This document shows, one piece after another, positions 34,155 to 43,382 of a stretch of DNA of 64,000 bases. The notes under the pieces were generated by a model. It did not search any database. It was not told the DNA's origin and saw nothing but the letters and a program-made list of their open reading frames with translations. The DNA is taken from assembly GCF_020215645.1 (NCBI RefSeq), contig NZ_CP084058.1:5208001-5272000 (forward strand), given 5' to 3'. The stretch is from Nonomuraea gerenzanensis (lineage in GTDB: Bacteria > Actinomycetota > Actinomycetes > Streptosporangiales > Streptosporangiaceae). The position numbers were made by a program, and so were the translations under genes. Every line of letters starts with the position of its first letter. Positions within the stretch are counted from its first letter, which is position 1.

Positions 34155-34274
34155 GTGAGTGACGATACCTTCGCGAGGAACAGGCGATTCGCCGGATCAC
34201 GGATCACCTGATTCAGATTTTCGCGGACACCCACTCCGCCGAGCACGTCGAGAGGGTGATGCAGGCCGCGTATC
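34155..34274 (+). pseudogene. Small helical-protein gene, left part, split by transposon
   Basis: From 34175 the plus strand reads EEQAIRRITDHL, then AEHVERVMQAAY, up to the transposon end. Joined to 49884 with one GTATC copy removed, it continues in frame as RRFDGFPVRDFVPVLAERV. That resembles the small actinobacterial three-helix-bundle dimerisation proteins of about 70 residues. The likely start, GTG 34155, is one frame off, so a one-base loss near 34174 must also have occurred or the sequence has an error there. Confidence 0.6.
34270..34274. repeat. Target-site duplication, left copy
   Basis: GTATC directly precedes the transposon's left terminal repeat and is repeated exactly at 49879-49883 after the right one. 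Confidence 0.9.
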
Positions 34275-34370
34275 TGTTGAGCGACGAGTTTCTGTCAGTG
34301 GAAACGACAGGTTCTTGGCAGTAGCTCGCGACAAGTTGATGTCAGTGACGGCGACAGTCAGTCACTGACA
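34275..34370 (+). repeat. Transposon left end with transposase-binding-type repeats
   Basis: After the 11-bp terminal repeat come three related direct repeats at 34293-34309, 34316-34333 and 34340-34356 (TG[T/G]CAGT...CGACA), spaced 23 and 24 bases. One inverted copy follows at 34361-34370, overlapping the end of the first transposon gene. The arms 34340-34349 and 34361-34370 also form a perfect hairpin that could end transcription. Confidence 0.8.
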
Positions 34371-35164
34371 TCTGGAGGCGAAGCCGAGTGGCGTGCTGCC
34401 CGGAAGCCGTCTCGCTGTGCGTGGGTGTCGGCCGGGGCGCTGGGACGGTGGTCGAGGCTGAAGCGGACATCGTCGTCCAGGCTGACGCGGTGGGGCCCGT
34501 TCTGGCTGTGGATCAGGCCGCCGTCCTTGAGTGCTTGTTCGGCGTCGAGGTGGTCCTGGCGCCAGCTGTCATATTCACCGTGGCTGTGGAGGACGTAGGC
34601 GGCCAGCAGGGTGTTGGCTTGGTCGTCGGTGAGCGGTGCGCGGTAGCGGACGTTGTCGGCCAGGGCGCGGCGCTGGTCGTCGGTGAGCACGTCCAGCCGG
34701 GCGGAGACGGCCCAGCCATCTGGAGGGACGCGGCGGAGTGCGACGGGGCCGGCGAGGGCAGGGTGTGCGTGGGCGTGGCTCAGCGCCGTGGTGATGCGAT
34801 CGAGTGTCCACCGCAGCGCGGTGGCGAGTTCGTCTGCGGTGAGCGGGATGCTGGTGGTGGCCAGTGCGGTGAGCACGGTCAGCGCGTCGGTGTTGAGGTC
34901 GGGCTGCGCGGTGTCGGCCGCGGTGTCGGCGGCGGCGGCGGTGGTGCAGCGGGCGGGTGTGGGTGGATCGAGTGCCTCGATGAGGTCGGCGGGGTGCAGA
35001 TCGAGACGGCGGGCAAGGTCGATGATGACCTGGGCGGGGAGGGCTGTCAGGCCGGGGACGTCGCCGGTGTGCAGATGGTGCGGGTGGATGCCGAGGAGGT
35101 CGCCCAGTTCCCAGAGCGACAGGGCGGTTTGTTCGATGCGTTGCTGGAACGCCTGAGGGTTCAT
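34358..35164 (-). CDS. HTH protein of the transposition module
   Basis: A 268-residue protein. Residues 1-60 resemble a XRE/Cro-type HTH (LSLWELGDLLGIHPHHL, then DLARRLDLHPADLIEAL). A second helical region near 95-135 (LTADELATALRWTLDRITTAL) looks like a winged helix. No other family is recognised. Its start overlaps the stop of the preceding gene (ATGA), so it is the last gene of the four-gene module and may set target choice or regulation. Its C-terminal coding region (34385-34506) recurs at 48991-49112. Confidence 0.65.
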   Translation of the reverse strand: MNPQAFQQRIEQTALSLWELGDLLGIHPHHLHTGDVPGLTALPAQVIIDLARRLDLHPADLIEALDPPTPARCTTAAAADTAADTAQPDLNTDALTVLTALATTSIPLTADELATALRWTLDRITTALSHAHAHPALAGPVALRRVPPDGWAVSARLDVLTDDQRRALADNVRYRAPLTDDQANTLLAAYVLHSHGEYDSWRQDHLDAEQALKDGGLIHSQNGPHRVSLDDDVRFSLDHRPSAPADTHAQRDGFRAARHSASPPDVSD

Positions 35165-36645
35165 GCGGGTCGTCCTACGGGTGGGGAGGTCAGCCGGGCG
35201 ATGAGGTCGCGGTCGAGCTGGCGCATGACCAGGGCGCGTTCGTTCAGCCAGCCGTGGGAGCGTGGGGTGAGCCCGACGTCGGCGCCGTACTTGCAGGGGT
35301 CGCGGTGGAGCCAGGGCGGGTTGAGGTTGAGCCGGCGGCAGGTGCGGATGGTCCGCTCGTGCAAGGCGGCGGCTGGGCTGCGGGCGGGGTCGTGGTCGTT
35401 GAGGAAGAGCGGCTCGTCGTCGGCGGCGTTCTGGCGGCGTCGCAGGGCCTGGTGGGCGGCGAGCAGGTGCCGGGCGTGCGGCGGGATGAGGATGGGGCCT
35501 TGGCAGGCCAGTTCGCCTTCGGCGACGGTGAGTGTGGTGGGTGCGCCGTTGGGGGCGTAGAAGAGTTTGCTGTGCGGTGGTGGCGGGTGGTGGTGTGGTG
35601 GCGGGGCGGCCAGGTGTGAGGCGTCGGCGGCGAGGTCGCCGTAGCGGAAGCAGCCGAAGTGGGTGGGCGGCAGGTTCAGATGCAGGGACAGGGCGGTGGC
35701 CGCGGCGTGATCGGTGGGGGCCAGTGTGGCCAGATCGCGGGCCCGGGCCGGGGTGAGGTCGCCGGGCAGCCGGGCGGCGGGGGCAGGGCCGAGGGTGGCC
35801 GGGGTCCAGCGCAGCAGGATGGCGTGCCGGAACAGCGCGGCCTGGGTGGCGCGCAGCGCGATGAGCGCCGGGGCGGGTTCGGCTGTCGGTCCGAGGTGGG
35901 TGTCGCGTAACCAGCCGATCAGGTCGACAGCGATGTCGGTCAGCGGCGGTGACGGGAGGGCGAGCCAGTCGTACAGGCGCGGGTCGCGGTCGGCCATCCA
36001 GGCGTGGACGTGTCCGACGGCGGCGCGGTAGAGGTCGTCGGCGCGGGCAAAGGCGCGCGGGGACAGGTGGCGGCGGCAGGCGGCGCGGAAGGTGGTGAAG
36101 TCGGCGGCGGGCAAGACGGGCCATGGCTCGGCGTGGTCGGGCCGGGCGGGTACGGGCAGCGGCAGCACGTCGGGCAGGTCCTGGGGGCGGATCACCTGGT
36201 CGGGGTGACCGGCGTCGACGATCAGTTTCATCGTCGGGCCGAGGTGCTCGTCTCCACTCCAAATCAGCCACAACCACATGCCGAGCTCGTCGGCCAACGC
36301 GATCAGGTCGGCGATGCGGTCGGTGGGCAGGATGTTGGCGCGGTCGATGAGCAGGTCGGTGATGCCGGTGGCGGTCAGCCAGGCGCGGGCCAGCTCCCAT
36401 CCGGCGCCGCCGATCCTGTCGCGGCGCAGCCCTTCGGGGTTCTTGCCGAGCGCGGCCAGCACGTCCAAGCCCAGGGTGAGCTCATCGCCGCCGCCCGGCG
36501 TGGGGCGGATGAGCAGACGCGGGCAGGGTGTGTTGGTTCGCTGGAGCGTGCCGAGGCGGTACAGGTAGCGCTGGGTGGCCTTGAGGTGATGGCGATCGTC
36601 GACGATGACGGGCTGCGGGTGGGGCCACAGGCGGCGGTCAGCCAT
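35161..36645 (-). CDS. Large transposition-module protein of unknown fold
   Basis: A 494-residue protein in the slot where Tn7/Tn5053 relatives carry TniQ/TnsD-type target selectors. It lacks the CxxC zinc motifs of TniQ. Residues 50-150 (LTLGLDVLAALGKNPEG, then LLIDRANILPTDRIADLIALAD, LGMWLWLIW) look like a RecA/AAA-like core without a Walker A loop, as if derived from the neighbouring ATPase. The C-terminal half holds several His/Trp/Arg-rich stretches (PLFLNDHDPARS, TPRSHGWLNERA). It overlaps the TniB gene by eight bases. The function is inferred from position only. Confidence 0.6.
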   Translation of the reverse strand: MADRRLWPHPQPVIVDDRHHLKATQRYLYRLGTLQRTNTPCPRLLIRPTPGGGDELTLGLDVLAALGKNPEGLRRDRIGGAGWELARAWLTATGITDLLIDRANILPTDRIADLIALADELGMWLWLIWSGDEHLGPTMKLIVDAGHPDQVIRPQDLPDVLPLPVPARPDHAEPWPVLPAADFTTFRAACRRHLSPRAFARADDLYRAAVGHVHAWMADRDPRLYDWLALPSPPLTDIAVDLIGWLRDTHLGPTAEPAPALIALRATQAALFRHAILLRWTPATLGPAPAARLPGDLTPARARDLATLAPTDHAAATALSLHLNLPPTHFGCFRYGDLAADASHLAAPPPHHHPPPPHSKLFYAPNGAPTTLTVAEGELACQGPILIPPHARHLLAAHQALRRRQNAADDEPLFLNDHDPARSPAAALHERTIRTCRRLNLNPPWLHRDPCKYGADVGLTPRSHGWLNERALVMRQLDRDLIARLTSPPVGRPA

Positions 36646-37402
36646 CCAGGCCGCCGCCGAGCAGGGTGTAGGCGTTGGCCAGCACCGCCTCGTCCAGCCG
36701 GGTCCGGCCGGCCTGGCCGCACAGCGCGGCGGCGGTGTGGGTGAAGGCCGCCCAGTCGCGCAGGGTGCCGTGGGCGTAGAAGTCGTTGATGTCGAGCAGC
36801 AGCTGCTCGTCGGCGTCGGCGTAGATCGGGTGGTAACCGCGCATCAGCTCGGGGACCTGAGCGCGAGGCAGTGCCTTGAACGGCAGGCGGCGAAAGACGC
36901 GCGAGCGCAGCATCGGCTCGCGCGAGAGCACCTCCCAGCAGCCGTCGCCGCCGACGTACAGCAGTGCGAAGCGGGTGTCGTGGTGGTCGTGCAGGTGGCG
37001 CAGCAGCTCGATGCAGTCGCTGTTGAGGCGCTGGGCCTCATCGATGCACACCAGCCGGCGAGGCCCGGTCAGCAGGCCGACCAGGTGAGAGACGAGGTGG
37101 AAGCGGCTGTGCGAGCGCGGCGGCGCGCCGCCGGTCAGCGCGGTGAACAGCTCGGCGGCCACCCGGCGCATGGTGGGCTTGGACGGGAAGGCCAGCGAGC
37201 AGGTGATGACGCGGTGCTCGCCGTCTTCGCGCAGCCGTTCCAGATGCGCGTCGACGGCGAAGGTCTTGCCGACGCCGGCCGGGCCGTGGATGACGCCGGT
37301 GGCCGAGTAGTCGATGAGGTCGTCGATGATGCGGCCGGTGAGCTGGAACTGGGCGGTATCCAGCGTCGCGGCGTCCCGCAGGCCGAGAAAGTGGACGGGC
37401 AT
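36638..37402 (-). CDS. TniB/TnsC-like AAA ATPase
   Basis: A 254-residue AAA ATPase of the TniB/TnsC type. Walker A is GPAGVGKTFAVDAH near residue 42, Walker B is RLVCIDEAQRLNSD near 120, and a sensor-type segment LYVGGDGCW follows. In Tn7 and Tn5053 relatives this protein assembles on target DNA and activates the DDE transposase. Its start and the transposase stop share one base (TGATG), so they are made together. The length is short and compact, like TniB. Confidence 0.85.
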   Translation of the reverse strand: MPVHFLGLRDAATLDTAQFQLTGRIIDDLIDYSATGVIHGPAGVGKTFAVDAHLERLREDGEHRVITCSLAFPSKPTMRRVAAELFTALTGGAPPRSHSRFHLVSHLVGLLTGPRRLVCIDEAQRLNSDCIELLRHLHDHHDTRFALLYVGGDGCWEVLSREPMLRSRVFRRLPFKALPRAQVPELMRGYHPIYADADEQLLLDINDFYAHGTLRDWAAFTHTAAALCGQAGRTRLDEAVLANAYTLLGGGLDG

Positions 37403-38991
37403 CAGGACGTCTCCTCCGGAGGGATGGCCCGGACCGGGCGCAGCCCGAGCAGGTCGCTACGCGAGCGGCGGGTCAGCTCGCCGTCGGCACGGCGGCGGGC
37501 CTGGTCGGTCAGCGCCGCGGCGGGCAGCAGCCGCGCCTGCGCCGGCTCGCTGTCCGCATCCGACAGGGGCGCCAACTCGGCGCGGGTGCGAGCGGCCGCC
37601 TGGCGGCGTTGCCGGGTCAGGCGTTTGGTCTCCTGGCGGGCGTGCTCGCGGAAGGCCTCCACCTGTTCGTCGGTGAGCTGGCCTTGCGGGTGCGCGGTGC
37701 ACAGGTGCTCGCCGTCGAGGTAGACCTCGACGAAGCGGTCGTCGTGCGGCATGTAGCGCACCTGCACCGGCTGGCCGCGGCGGCCCTGCAGTTCGGGGGC
37801 GACGTAGGCCAGGCCGTGCAGGCGCACGCCGTCCTTGCCGATGGTGCGCTCGATGCCGGCCAGCAGCAGGTGCCGCAGCCGTTCGGCACCGATGCGCGCC
37901 AGCGCGGACGGATCGTCGTTCCACGCCTGCACCGGGGTCCGGCCGTCCAGCGCGGTGTGTGGCCGTTCGGTGTTGTACCAGGCCGCCCAGGAGGCGAAGT
38001 GGGCGGCGAAGCGTTCGATGCGCATCGGCTGGACCGCCTGATCGGGCGCGGCGGCACGGGCGGCGGCTCCATCGTCCAGCGGCCCGTACAGCTTGCCGGC
38101 GGCATCGCGCGGGCCTTCGGTGAAGCCGGGCAACCCGGACAGCAGGGTCTGGTCGATGGTGCGGTGCAGTCGTTCGATCTTGCCTTTGCGGTGTGGCTGG
38201 CGGGCCGGCAGGCGCTGCAGGTCGACGCATAAGGCGGCCAGAGCCTCGCGCACCGAGGCGGCGGCGAATTCCAGCCCGCGGTCGATGCGTACCAGGGCCG
38301 GGATCGCGCCGAACGGGCCGCGTTCGGCGTCGCAGACCAGCGCCATCCGCAGTGCGGTCAGCACCGTGCCGGCGTGCGGCGTCAGCGCGAGCGCCCATCC
38401 GAGCAGGGCGCGGGTGCCGTCGTCGACGATCGTGGTCAGCCACGGGCACACCGCCGGGCCGCGTGGCGGGAGCACCAGGATGGGCAGCTTCTTGTGGTCG
38501 GCCTCCCAGATCTGGTTGCGGTGCGCGGCGGGGCGCACCAGGTAGACGTCGGCCTCGCGCCGGGCCTGCTCGCCCGAACTCCAGCTGGCCCGCTCGGCGG
38601 GCGACAGTGCCCGGGTGAAGGCCCGCTGCAGGGTGCGCAGCGTGACCGGCTCGGCTCCGACCCAGCCCTGGACCAGGAATGCGGGGATCGGTACGCCGGC
38701 CGCGCTGGTCTGGCCGTCCAGGACGGCGGTGCGCGCCCGGTGCACCGCGGCGATGTTCGCGCCGTAGTGGGCGTAGGCCTCCCGGTCGGTTTCCGTCAGC
38801 GCGTACGGCGGCGGACCGGGACGGCGTGCGGCGCCGTCTTCGCTGCCCAGCATTCGCCACACGGTGCGCTCACTCAGCCCGAGACCGGCGGCTGCCAGGC
38901 GCACATGGTCGGCGGTGAGATCGCCGTCGGCACGCAACTGACGCAGCCGCTCGACGGCGGCCTGGCGCTGCTCGCGATCGGCTCTCGGCAT
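37402..38991 (-). CDS. DDE transposase, TniA/TnsB/Mu type
   Basis: A 529-residue transposase. An N-terminal HTH region (LRQLRADGDLTADHVRLAAA, then LSERTVWRMLG) precedes the rve catalytic core. The core's acidic triad is visible as Asp in WEADHKKL, Asp in RIDRGLEF and Glu in KGKIERLHRT. A Mu-type C-terminal beta-barrel follows (ARIGAERLRHLLL, VRYMPHDDRFVEVYLDGEHL). It cuts and joins the element ends, presumably at the TGTCAGTG-type repeats. It is first of the four overlapping module genes. Confidence 0.93.
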   Translation of the reverse strand: MPRADREQRQAAVERLRQLRADGDLTADHVRLAAAGLGLSERTVWRMLGSEDGAARRPGPPPYALTETDREAYAHYGANIAAVHRARTAVLDGQTSAAGVPIPAFLVQGWVGAEPVTLRTLQRAFTRALSPAERASWSSGEQARREADVYLVRPAAHRNQIWEADHKKLPILVLPPRGPAVCPWLTTIVDDGTRALLGWALALTPHAGTVLTALRMALVCDAERGPFGAIPALVRIDRGLEFAAASVREALAALCVDLQRLPARQPHRKGKIERLHRTIDQTLLSGLPGFTEGPRDAAGKLYGPLDDGAAARAAAPDQAVQPMRIERFAAHFASWAAWYNTERPHTALDGRTPVQAWNDDPSALARIGAERLRHLLLAGIERTIGKDGVRLHGLAYVAPELQGRRGQPVQVRYMPHDDRFVEVYLDGEHLCTAHPQGQLTDEQVEAFREHARQETKRLTRQRRQAAARTRAELAPLSDADSEPAQARLLPAAALTDQARRRADGELTRRSRSDLLGLRPVRAIPPEETS

Positions 38992-39193
38992 GATCGGCCT
39001 CCCGCTGCGGGGGAGATATCACAAGGTGCCTGGACCGGAACGTAGCAAGGCATGTCACCGCGGTCAGGCGAATGAGAAAGTCTCCGGCCAAAGCGGCCAA
39101 GCTGGGCCGACCTCCTCGGCGTTGCCGCTGCGCTCATGCCAGGTGTCGGGTTCGGTCAGGTTCCTGTCGTCGCCCTGGAGTAGTCTCCGCGCC

Positions 39194-39925
39194 ATGCGCG
39201 CGAAGTTACCGGTGTACGGCATGCCGGAGCCGGGCCCGCGGCTGGAGATCCGGCCCAGGTTGGCGAGCTGGGACGCGGCCGGGCACCCGAGCCAGGTCTG
39301 GCTGGAGGAATTCCTCGTCGAAGCGTCCCGGGTGTGCGCTCCGCAGCTCGACCAGCTCCCGGATCCACTCGCGTTGCGGCTGGATGTGGGTCTTCCCGTA
39401 GAGACGCCGCTGCTGGAGCAGCATGACCTGGACAACTACCTGTTCCCACTCGTCACCAGCCTGAGCAAGGCCAGCGGCAGGCGGTTCGTGTCGGTATGGG
39501 GCACCAAGCAGCACGCCCCGGACTCCCATCTCGGCGTCACCGAGGCGGTCCCCGCCGGAGACGATCTCGGGCCCGGCCAGGTCTTCGATGTTCGGACCAC
39601 CGCGGCCAGCGACTCAACGGCGTTCAAGGAACAGATCGACCAGCAACTCACCGAGGCGGTGCTCCTGCCCGAAGGGCCGCTTCGGCTCCACATCGGCTTC
39701 CTCGTCGGCCCCCGAAGGCATTGGGCCAACCTGTGGAAGCCGACCATCGACGCCCTCGACCGGATCCTCGGCCGAACAACACCGAACCGCTCCTGGCACC
39801 CCCGCGACGGCCGCATTGTGGAACTTGGCCTGAGCGCTCTCACTGACCCGGACCTCGGCCACCACGTGGCTCTACGCATCCACGCCGGCTCTTCATGCAA
39901 CTCAGCCAGAGTCGCCACCACCTGA
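39194..39925 (+). CDS. Cargo protein of unknown function
   Basis: A 243-residue soluble protein. It contains DLDNYLFPLVTSL near residue 80 and LWKPTIDALDRILG near 190, followed by PRDGRIVELGLS. These spacings recall RusA-type resolvases, where Asp residues bind metal, but similarity is too weak to assign. It is the first cargo gene after the transposition module and reads the opposite way. ATG 39194 is the first start after the long upstream gap. Confidence 0.55.
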   Translation: MRAKLPVYGMPEPGPRLEIRPRLASWDAAGHPSQVWLEEFLVEASRVCAPQLDQLPDPLALRLDVGLPVETPLLEQHDLDNYLFPLVTSLSKASGRRFVSVWGTKQHAPDSHLGVTEAVPAGDDLGPGQVFDVRTTAASDSTAFKEQIDQQLTEAVLLPEGPLRLHIGFLVGPRRHWANLWKPTIDALDRILGRTTPNRSWHPRDGRIVELGLSALTDPDLGHHVALRIHAGSSCNSARVATT

Positions 39926-40172
39926 CTGAACAGGCGAATCCCCGTCGCATGCCCAGCCATGGGGCGATCAGTGCTCTGCCTGGTCTCGGCGTCGGCTGAG
40001 CAGATCGCGTTGAGGCCTTGGCGACGTCGGCGGCGGCGAGGTCAGGCACGGCGAAGCCGGGGGTTCCCGGACATAGGTTTCTGGACGGTGTTCGCCCAGG
40101 TCGTCACTGCGTCCGGAAACGTACACCTTTCCCGATGGGCCGAGCTCAGCTCCAAGCTGTTGCCGTAACCTC

Positions 40173-43100
40173 TCAGCCCTTGGTTGAGTCGAGTGGTTTT
40201 TTCATCCACTCGGGGACGTCTAGATCCGTGAATAGGCGGAACTCTTCGGCTACCTCGTCGGGATCCGCTGCATAGGCGCGACGCAGCAGATTGAATATCG
40301 TGCTGATAATGCCCTGGGCAGACTCAGGTAGTTGCTGCCCGAGATGGAATGCATCAATCAGGGGAGCGATCGCCTCGCGGAACCGGTCATCTTTGATCAG
40401 AACGTACCCAATGGTCATGGTGCTTCGGGCGTGGGGGATGAGGTAGACAGCCGGGTTGGCCTTAGCCAACTCTCGGCAGGACATCAGGGCCTCCGCCGCG
40501 AATGCCCACGCCTCCTTTGGCTGGCCGATTTCTGCTAGCAGGGCGGCTAGGTTGCTCAGCGAGGTGGCCAGGAGGGGCAGGTAAGCATCCTGGCCGCGAG
40601 GGACCAGCTCACGGTAGGAGGTGACGGCCTCCGCCGAGAACGGCAGCGCCTCTTCCCGCCATTCACTCTCCGCCAGCCAAGCGGCGAAATTGGTCAACGC
40701 AGCAGCCAGGTCAGCTAGATATGCGTCCCGGTCGCAGCCAACCAGTTCCCGCCGCAGTGTGACGGCCTCCGCCGAGAATGGCAGCGCTTCCTCCCTCCGC
40801 CCGCTTGCTGCCAGTAAGACCGCGTGGTCGTACAACGATGTGGCCAGGCCAGGTAGGTAAACGTCCCGATTGCGGTTGGCTAGTTTCCGCCGTAGGGCGA
40901 TGGCCTCCGCCGAGACCGGCAGCGCCTCCTCTGATCGTCCGATTTCTGCCAGTAGGGCGGCATGGTTGTTCAACGACATCGCCAGGTCAGGCAGGTAGAC
41001 GTCTCGATTGTGTGCGACCAGTTCTTGTCGCAGGGCGACGGCCTCCTCCGAGACCGGCAGCGCCTCCTCTGGCCGTCCGTTCTTTGCCAACCAGTTGGCG
41101 TGGTTGTTCAACGAGGTGGTCAGCTCAGGCAGGAAGGCGTCTCGATTGCGGTCGACCAGTTCGCGCCGCAGGGTGACGGCCTCTTGAGAGATTGGCAGCG
41201 TCTCCTGTGGTCGCCCATTCTCTGCCAGTCGGACGGCGTGGTTGTTCAGCGACTTCGCCAGGTCGGGCAGGAAGACGTTCCTATGCTGGTCAGCCAGTTC
41301 CCGCCGCAGGGTGACGGCCTCGGCTGAGATCGGCAGCGCCTCCTCTGGCCGCCCGCTCTCGGCCAGCCAGATGGCGCGATTGTCTAACGCGGCGGCCAGG
41401 TCTGCCAGATATGCACCCCGGTCGCGGCCAGCCAGATCCCGGTAGAGGCTGACGGCTTCGGCTGAGATCGGCAGCGCCTCCTCTGGCCGCCCGCTCTCGG
41501 CCAGCCAGATGGCGCGATTGTCTAACGCGGCGGCCAGGTCTGCCAGATATGCACCCCGGTCGCGGCCGACCAGTTCGCGCCACAGGGTGACGGCCTCCTC
41601 AGAGATGGGGAGCGCCTCCTCTGGCCGTCCGTTCTCTGTCAATCGCGCGGCATGGTTGTTTAAGGAGGCGGCCAGGTCGGGCAGGTAGACATCTCGGTTG
41701 AGCCGGGCGAGGTGATGCCAGATTTTGGTAGCCATATCCGTCGCTGCCAGGGCACGCGCATACCAGCCAGCGTTGGATAGGCGGGCAGCCAGGTGATCAT
41801 GGATGCGAGCGCAGGCGACGAGGTCGATGGGAGCGGCCAGCCGATACCCAGTCAGCCGGACGGCCACCGCCGCGATACCGATGTCCAGGTCAATGTGCCG
41901 GTGGTTGGGGAAGTGGGACTCAATGGCTTCTAGGAGATCAGGTTCGACATCGTCCAGACTAGCCAGGGCGGTCAGGGCGGCGCTGCCTGCAGTTAGGGCG
42001 AGTTTGGGATCGTGGCGGAGCAGGGGGTAAAGGTGGCGGGGGCCGAGGTGGGGCCAGCGTTGGGTGGCGGTGGCCAGGAAGGTGATCGCGCGGGGGGTCC
42101 AGGCGGGAGGCGCGTGGTCGCTGTCGCGGGTGAGCAGGGTGCCGGCTGTGTGGGCGGCCCAGGGTTGTGCCGGGTAGTCGGCCGTGTGTCCAGGGAAGGT
42201 CAGGGCGAGGAAGTCTTCGGCGAGGCGGTCGGGATACAGCGGTTCTAAGACGGTGGCCCGGAAAGGGTCGGCCGGGGGATAGCAGAGGCTGTGGTCGGCG
42301 ATGACCTGCTCGGCCGGGAGCGGTAAACGCAGAGTCTGCACAAGCGTTGCGCCTGCAGTCTCGGGGAGTGCGCCGGTGAGAGCGGCGGTGAACACCGTTC
42401 GGTTCATCACCGCCGGTGGGGTCCGATACTTTCGGTCAGCCGGGTTGAGGTCGTGGGCTGCGTCCTGGTGCAGGCGGGTCCAATGCAGGTGTTCGCGATC
42501 CAGCAGATAGATGGTCAGCCCGGCCATATCGCCAGGAGGCTTGCCGCCACAGATGTGGGCGTCTACCGCAACCAGGGCGGCCATGTGCAGGGCCAGGGTC
42601 AACCCGAAGTCGGGATCACCCAGCGGGCCGGGCGGGTTGATGGCGACGGCGTCGGCAAGGCCGTAGCGGGCGGCGAAGCTGTCACGCGCCACGCGGAACA
42701 TCTCCCTGCGTGGCCCCGGATCATCCGGTAGCTCCTTCAGAGGCTGCGTTGATGTTTCGACCCGGAGATTGGCCAGGTTAGCCAGGCTGGCGCGAACCGC
42801 CGGCCAGACATCGGCACTTCGCGCGAGCATAAGCACCCGGACCGGAACGGCACTGCGGTGGAGCAGGGCGTTACTGAACAGCCAGGTCAGATGCGTCAAC
42901 GGCCACTGGTCGGCGTAGTCAACGATCAGCAGCAGGCCAGCGGCGCCATCCAGACGCAGGTCCTGGCTGCCCGGCGGAGGCAACACCGACCCAGGACCCT
43001 GGATCGCGGTAACGACCCGCCAGCCCGCATCAAGCGACTCATCAGCCAGCTGCGCGGCGAGCCGGGTCTTTCCTTGTCCACCGGGTGCGTGTAACCACCG

Positions 43101-43382
43101 GGCGGCCAGGCGGGGCCGGCTGCCTCGCCACTGGCGCAGGTCCGCCAGTTCATCGGCGCGGCCGGTGAAGTCGACCACGGCGAAGCGGGCATTCAGCATC
43201 CGGCTGGGCAGTTCCCGCAACCATTGCGGGTCCACCTCGGGCGCAGATCGCCACCTCTCCAGCAGGTACAGGGGCATGCCGTTGCCGAACACGTGAATGT
43301 CAGCGCCGATGACCCCGTAGGCGAACCCATCGACTGCCGAGACGTTCTGAACGATCGGCTGCTGGTCCTCGCTCGCCATCAA
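40173..43382 (-). CDS. STAND NTPase with ten TPR-like repeats and N-terminal amyloid-like motif
   Basis: A 1069-residue NLR-like protein. Residues 10-35 (PIVQNVSAVDG, then IGADIHVFGNG) match a motif in the partner protein encoded just upstream. A STAND NTPase follows, with Walker A GGQGKTRLAAQL near 125, Walker B LLLIVDYADQW near 160 and a sensor VLMLARSADVW. A helical middle precedes ten consecutive 46-residue TPR-like repeats (about 590-1050, consensus LNNHA-x5-GRPEEALPIS-x-EAV-x-LRRE). STAND proteins switch on after ligand sensing, and several bacterial ones are antiphage. Its ATG overlaps the partner's stop, a coupled pair. GC is lower than in the flanks. Confidence 0.8.
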   Translation of the reverse strand: MMASEDQQPIVQNVSAVDGFAYGVIGADIHVFGNGMPLYLLERWRSAPEVDPQWLRELPSRMLNARFAVVDFTGRADELADLRQWRGSRPRLAARWLHAPGGQGKTRLAAQLADESLDAGWRVVTAIQGPGSVLPPPGSQDLRLDGAAGLLLIVDYADQWPLTHLTWLFSNALLHRSAVPVRVLMLARSADVWPAVRASLANLANLRVETSTQPLKELPDDPGPRREMFRVARDSFAARYGLADAVAINPPGPLGDPDFGLTLALHMAALVAVDAHICGGKPPGDMAGLTIYLLDREHLHWTRLHQDAAHDLNPADRKYRTPPAVMNRTVFTAALTGALPETAGATLVQTLRLPLPAEQVIADHSLCYPPADPFRATVLEPLYPDRLAEDFLALTFPGHTADYPAQPWAAHTAGTLLTRDSDHAPPAWTPRAITFLATATQRWPHLGPRHLYPLLRHDPKLALTAGSAALTALASLDDVEPDLLEAIESHFPNHRHIDLDIGIAAVAVRLTGYRLAAPIDLVACARIHDHLAARLSNAGWYARALAATDMATKIWHHLARLNRDVYLPDLAASLNNHAARLTENGRPEEALPISEEAVTLWRELVGRDRGAYLADLAAALDNRAIWLAESGRPEEALPISAEAVSLYRDLAGRDRGAYLADLAAALDNRAIWLAESGRPEEALPISAEAVTLRRELADQHRNVFLPDLAKSLNNHAVRLAENGRPQETLPISQEAVTLRRELVDRNRDAFLPELTTSLNNHANWLAKNGRPEEALPVSEEAVALRQELVAHNRDVYLPDLAMSLNNHAALLAEIGRSEEALPVSAEAIALRRKLANRNRDVYLPGLATSLYDHAVLLAASGRREEALPFSAEAVTLRRELVGCDRDAYLADLAAALTNFAAWLAESEWREEALPFSAEAVTSYRELVPRGQDAYLPLLATSLSNLAALLAEIGQPKEAWAFAAEALMSCRELAKANPAVYLIPHARSTMTIGYVLIKDDRFREAIAPLIDAFHLGQQLPESAQGIISTIFNLLRRAYAADPDEVAEEFRLFTDLDVPEWMKKPLDSTKG

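Noticed and set aside
35161..36645. Naming this protein TniQ/TnsD
   Set aside because: Position fits but the zinc-binding CxxC pairs and other TniQ features are missing, so only a neutral description is given.
39194..39925. RusA-type Holliday junction resolvase
   Set aside because: DLDN and DALD motifs are suggestive, but their order and surroundings do not match well enough.
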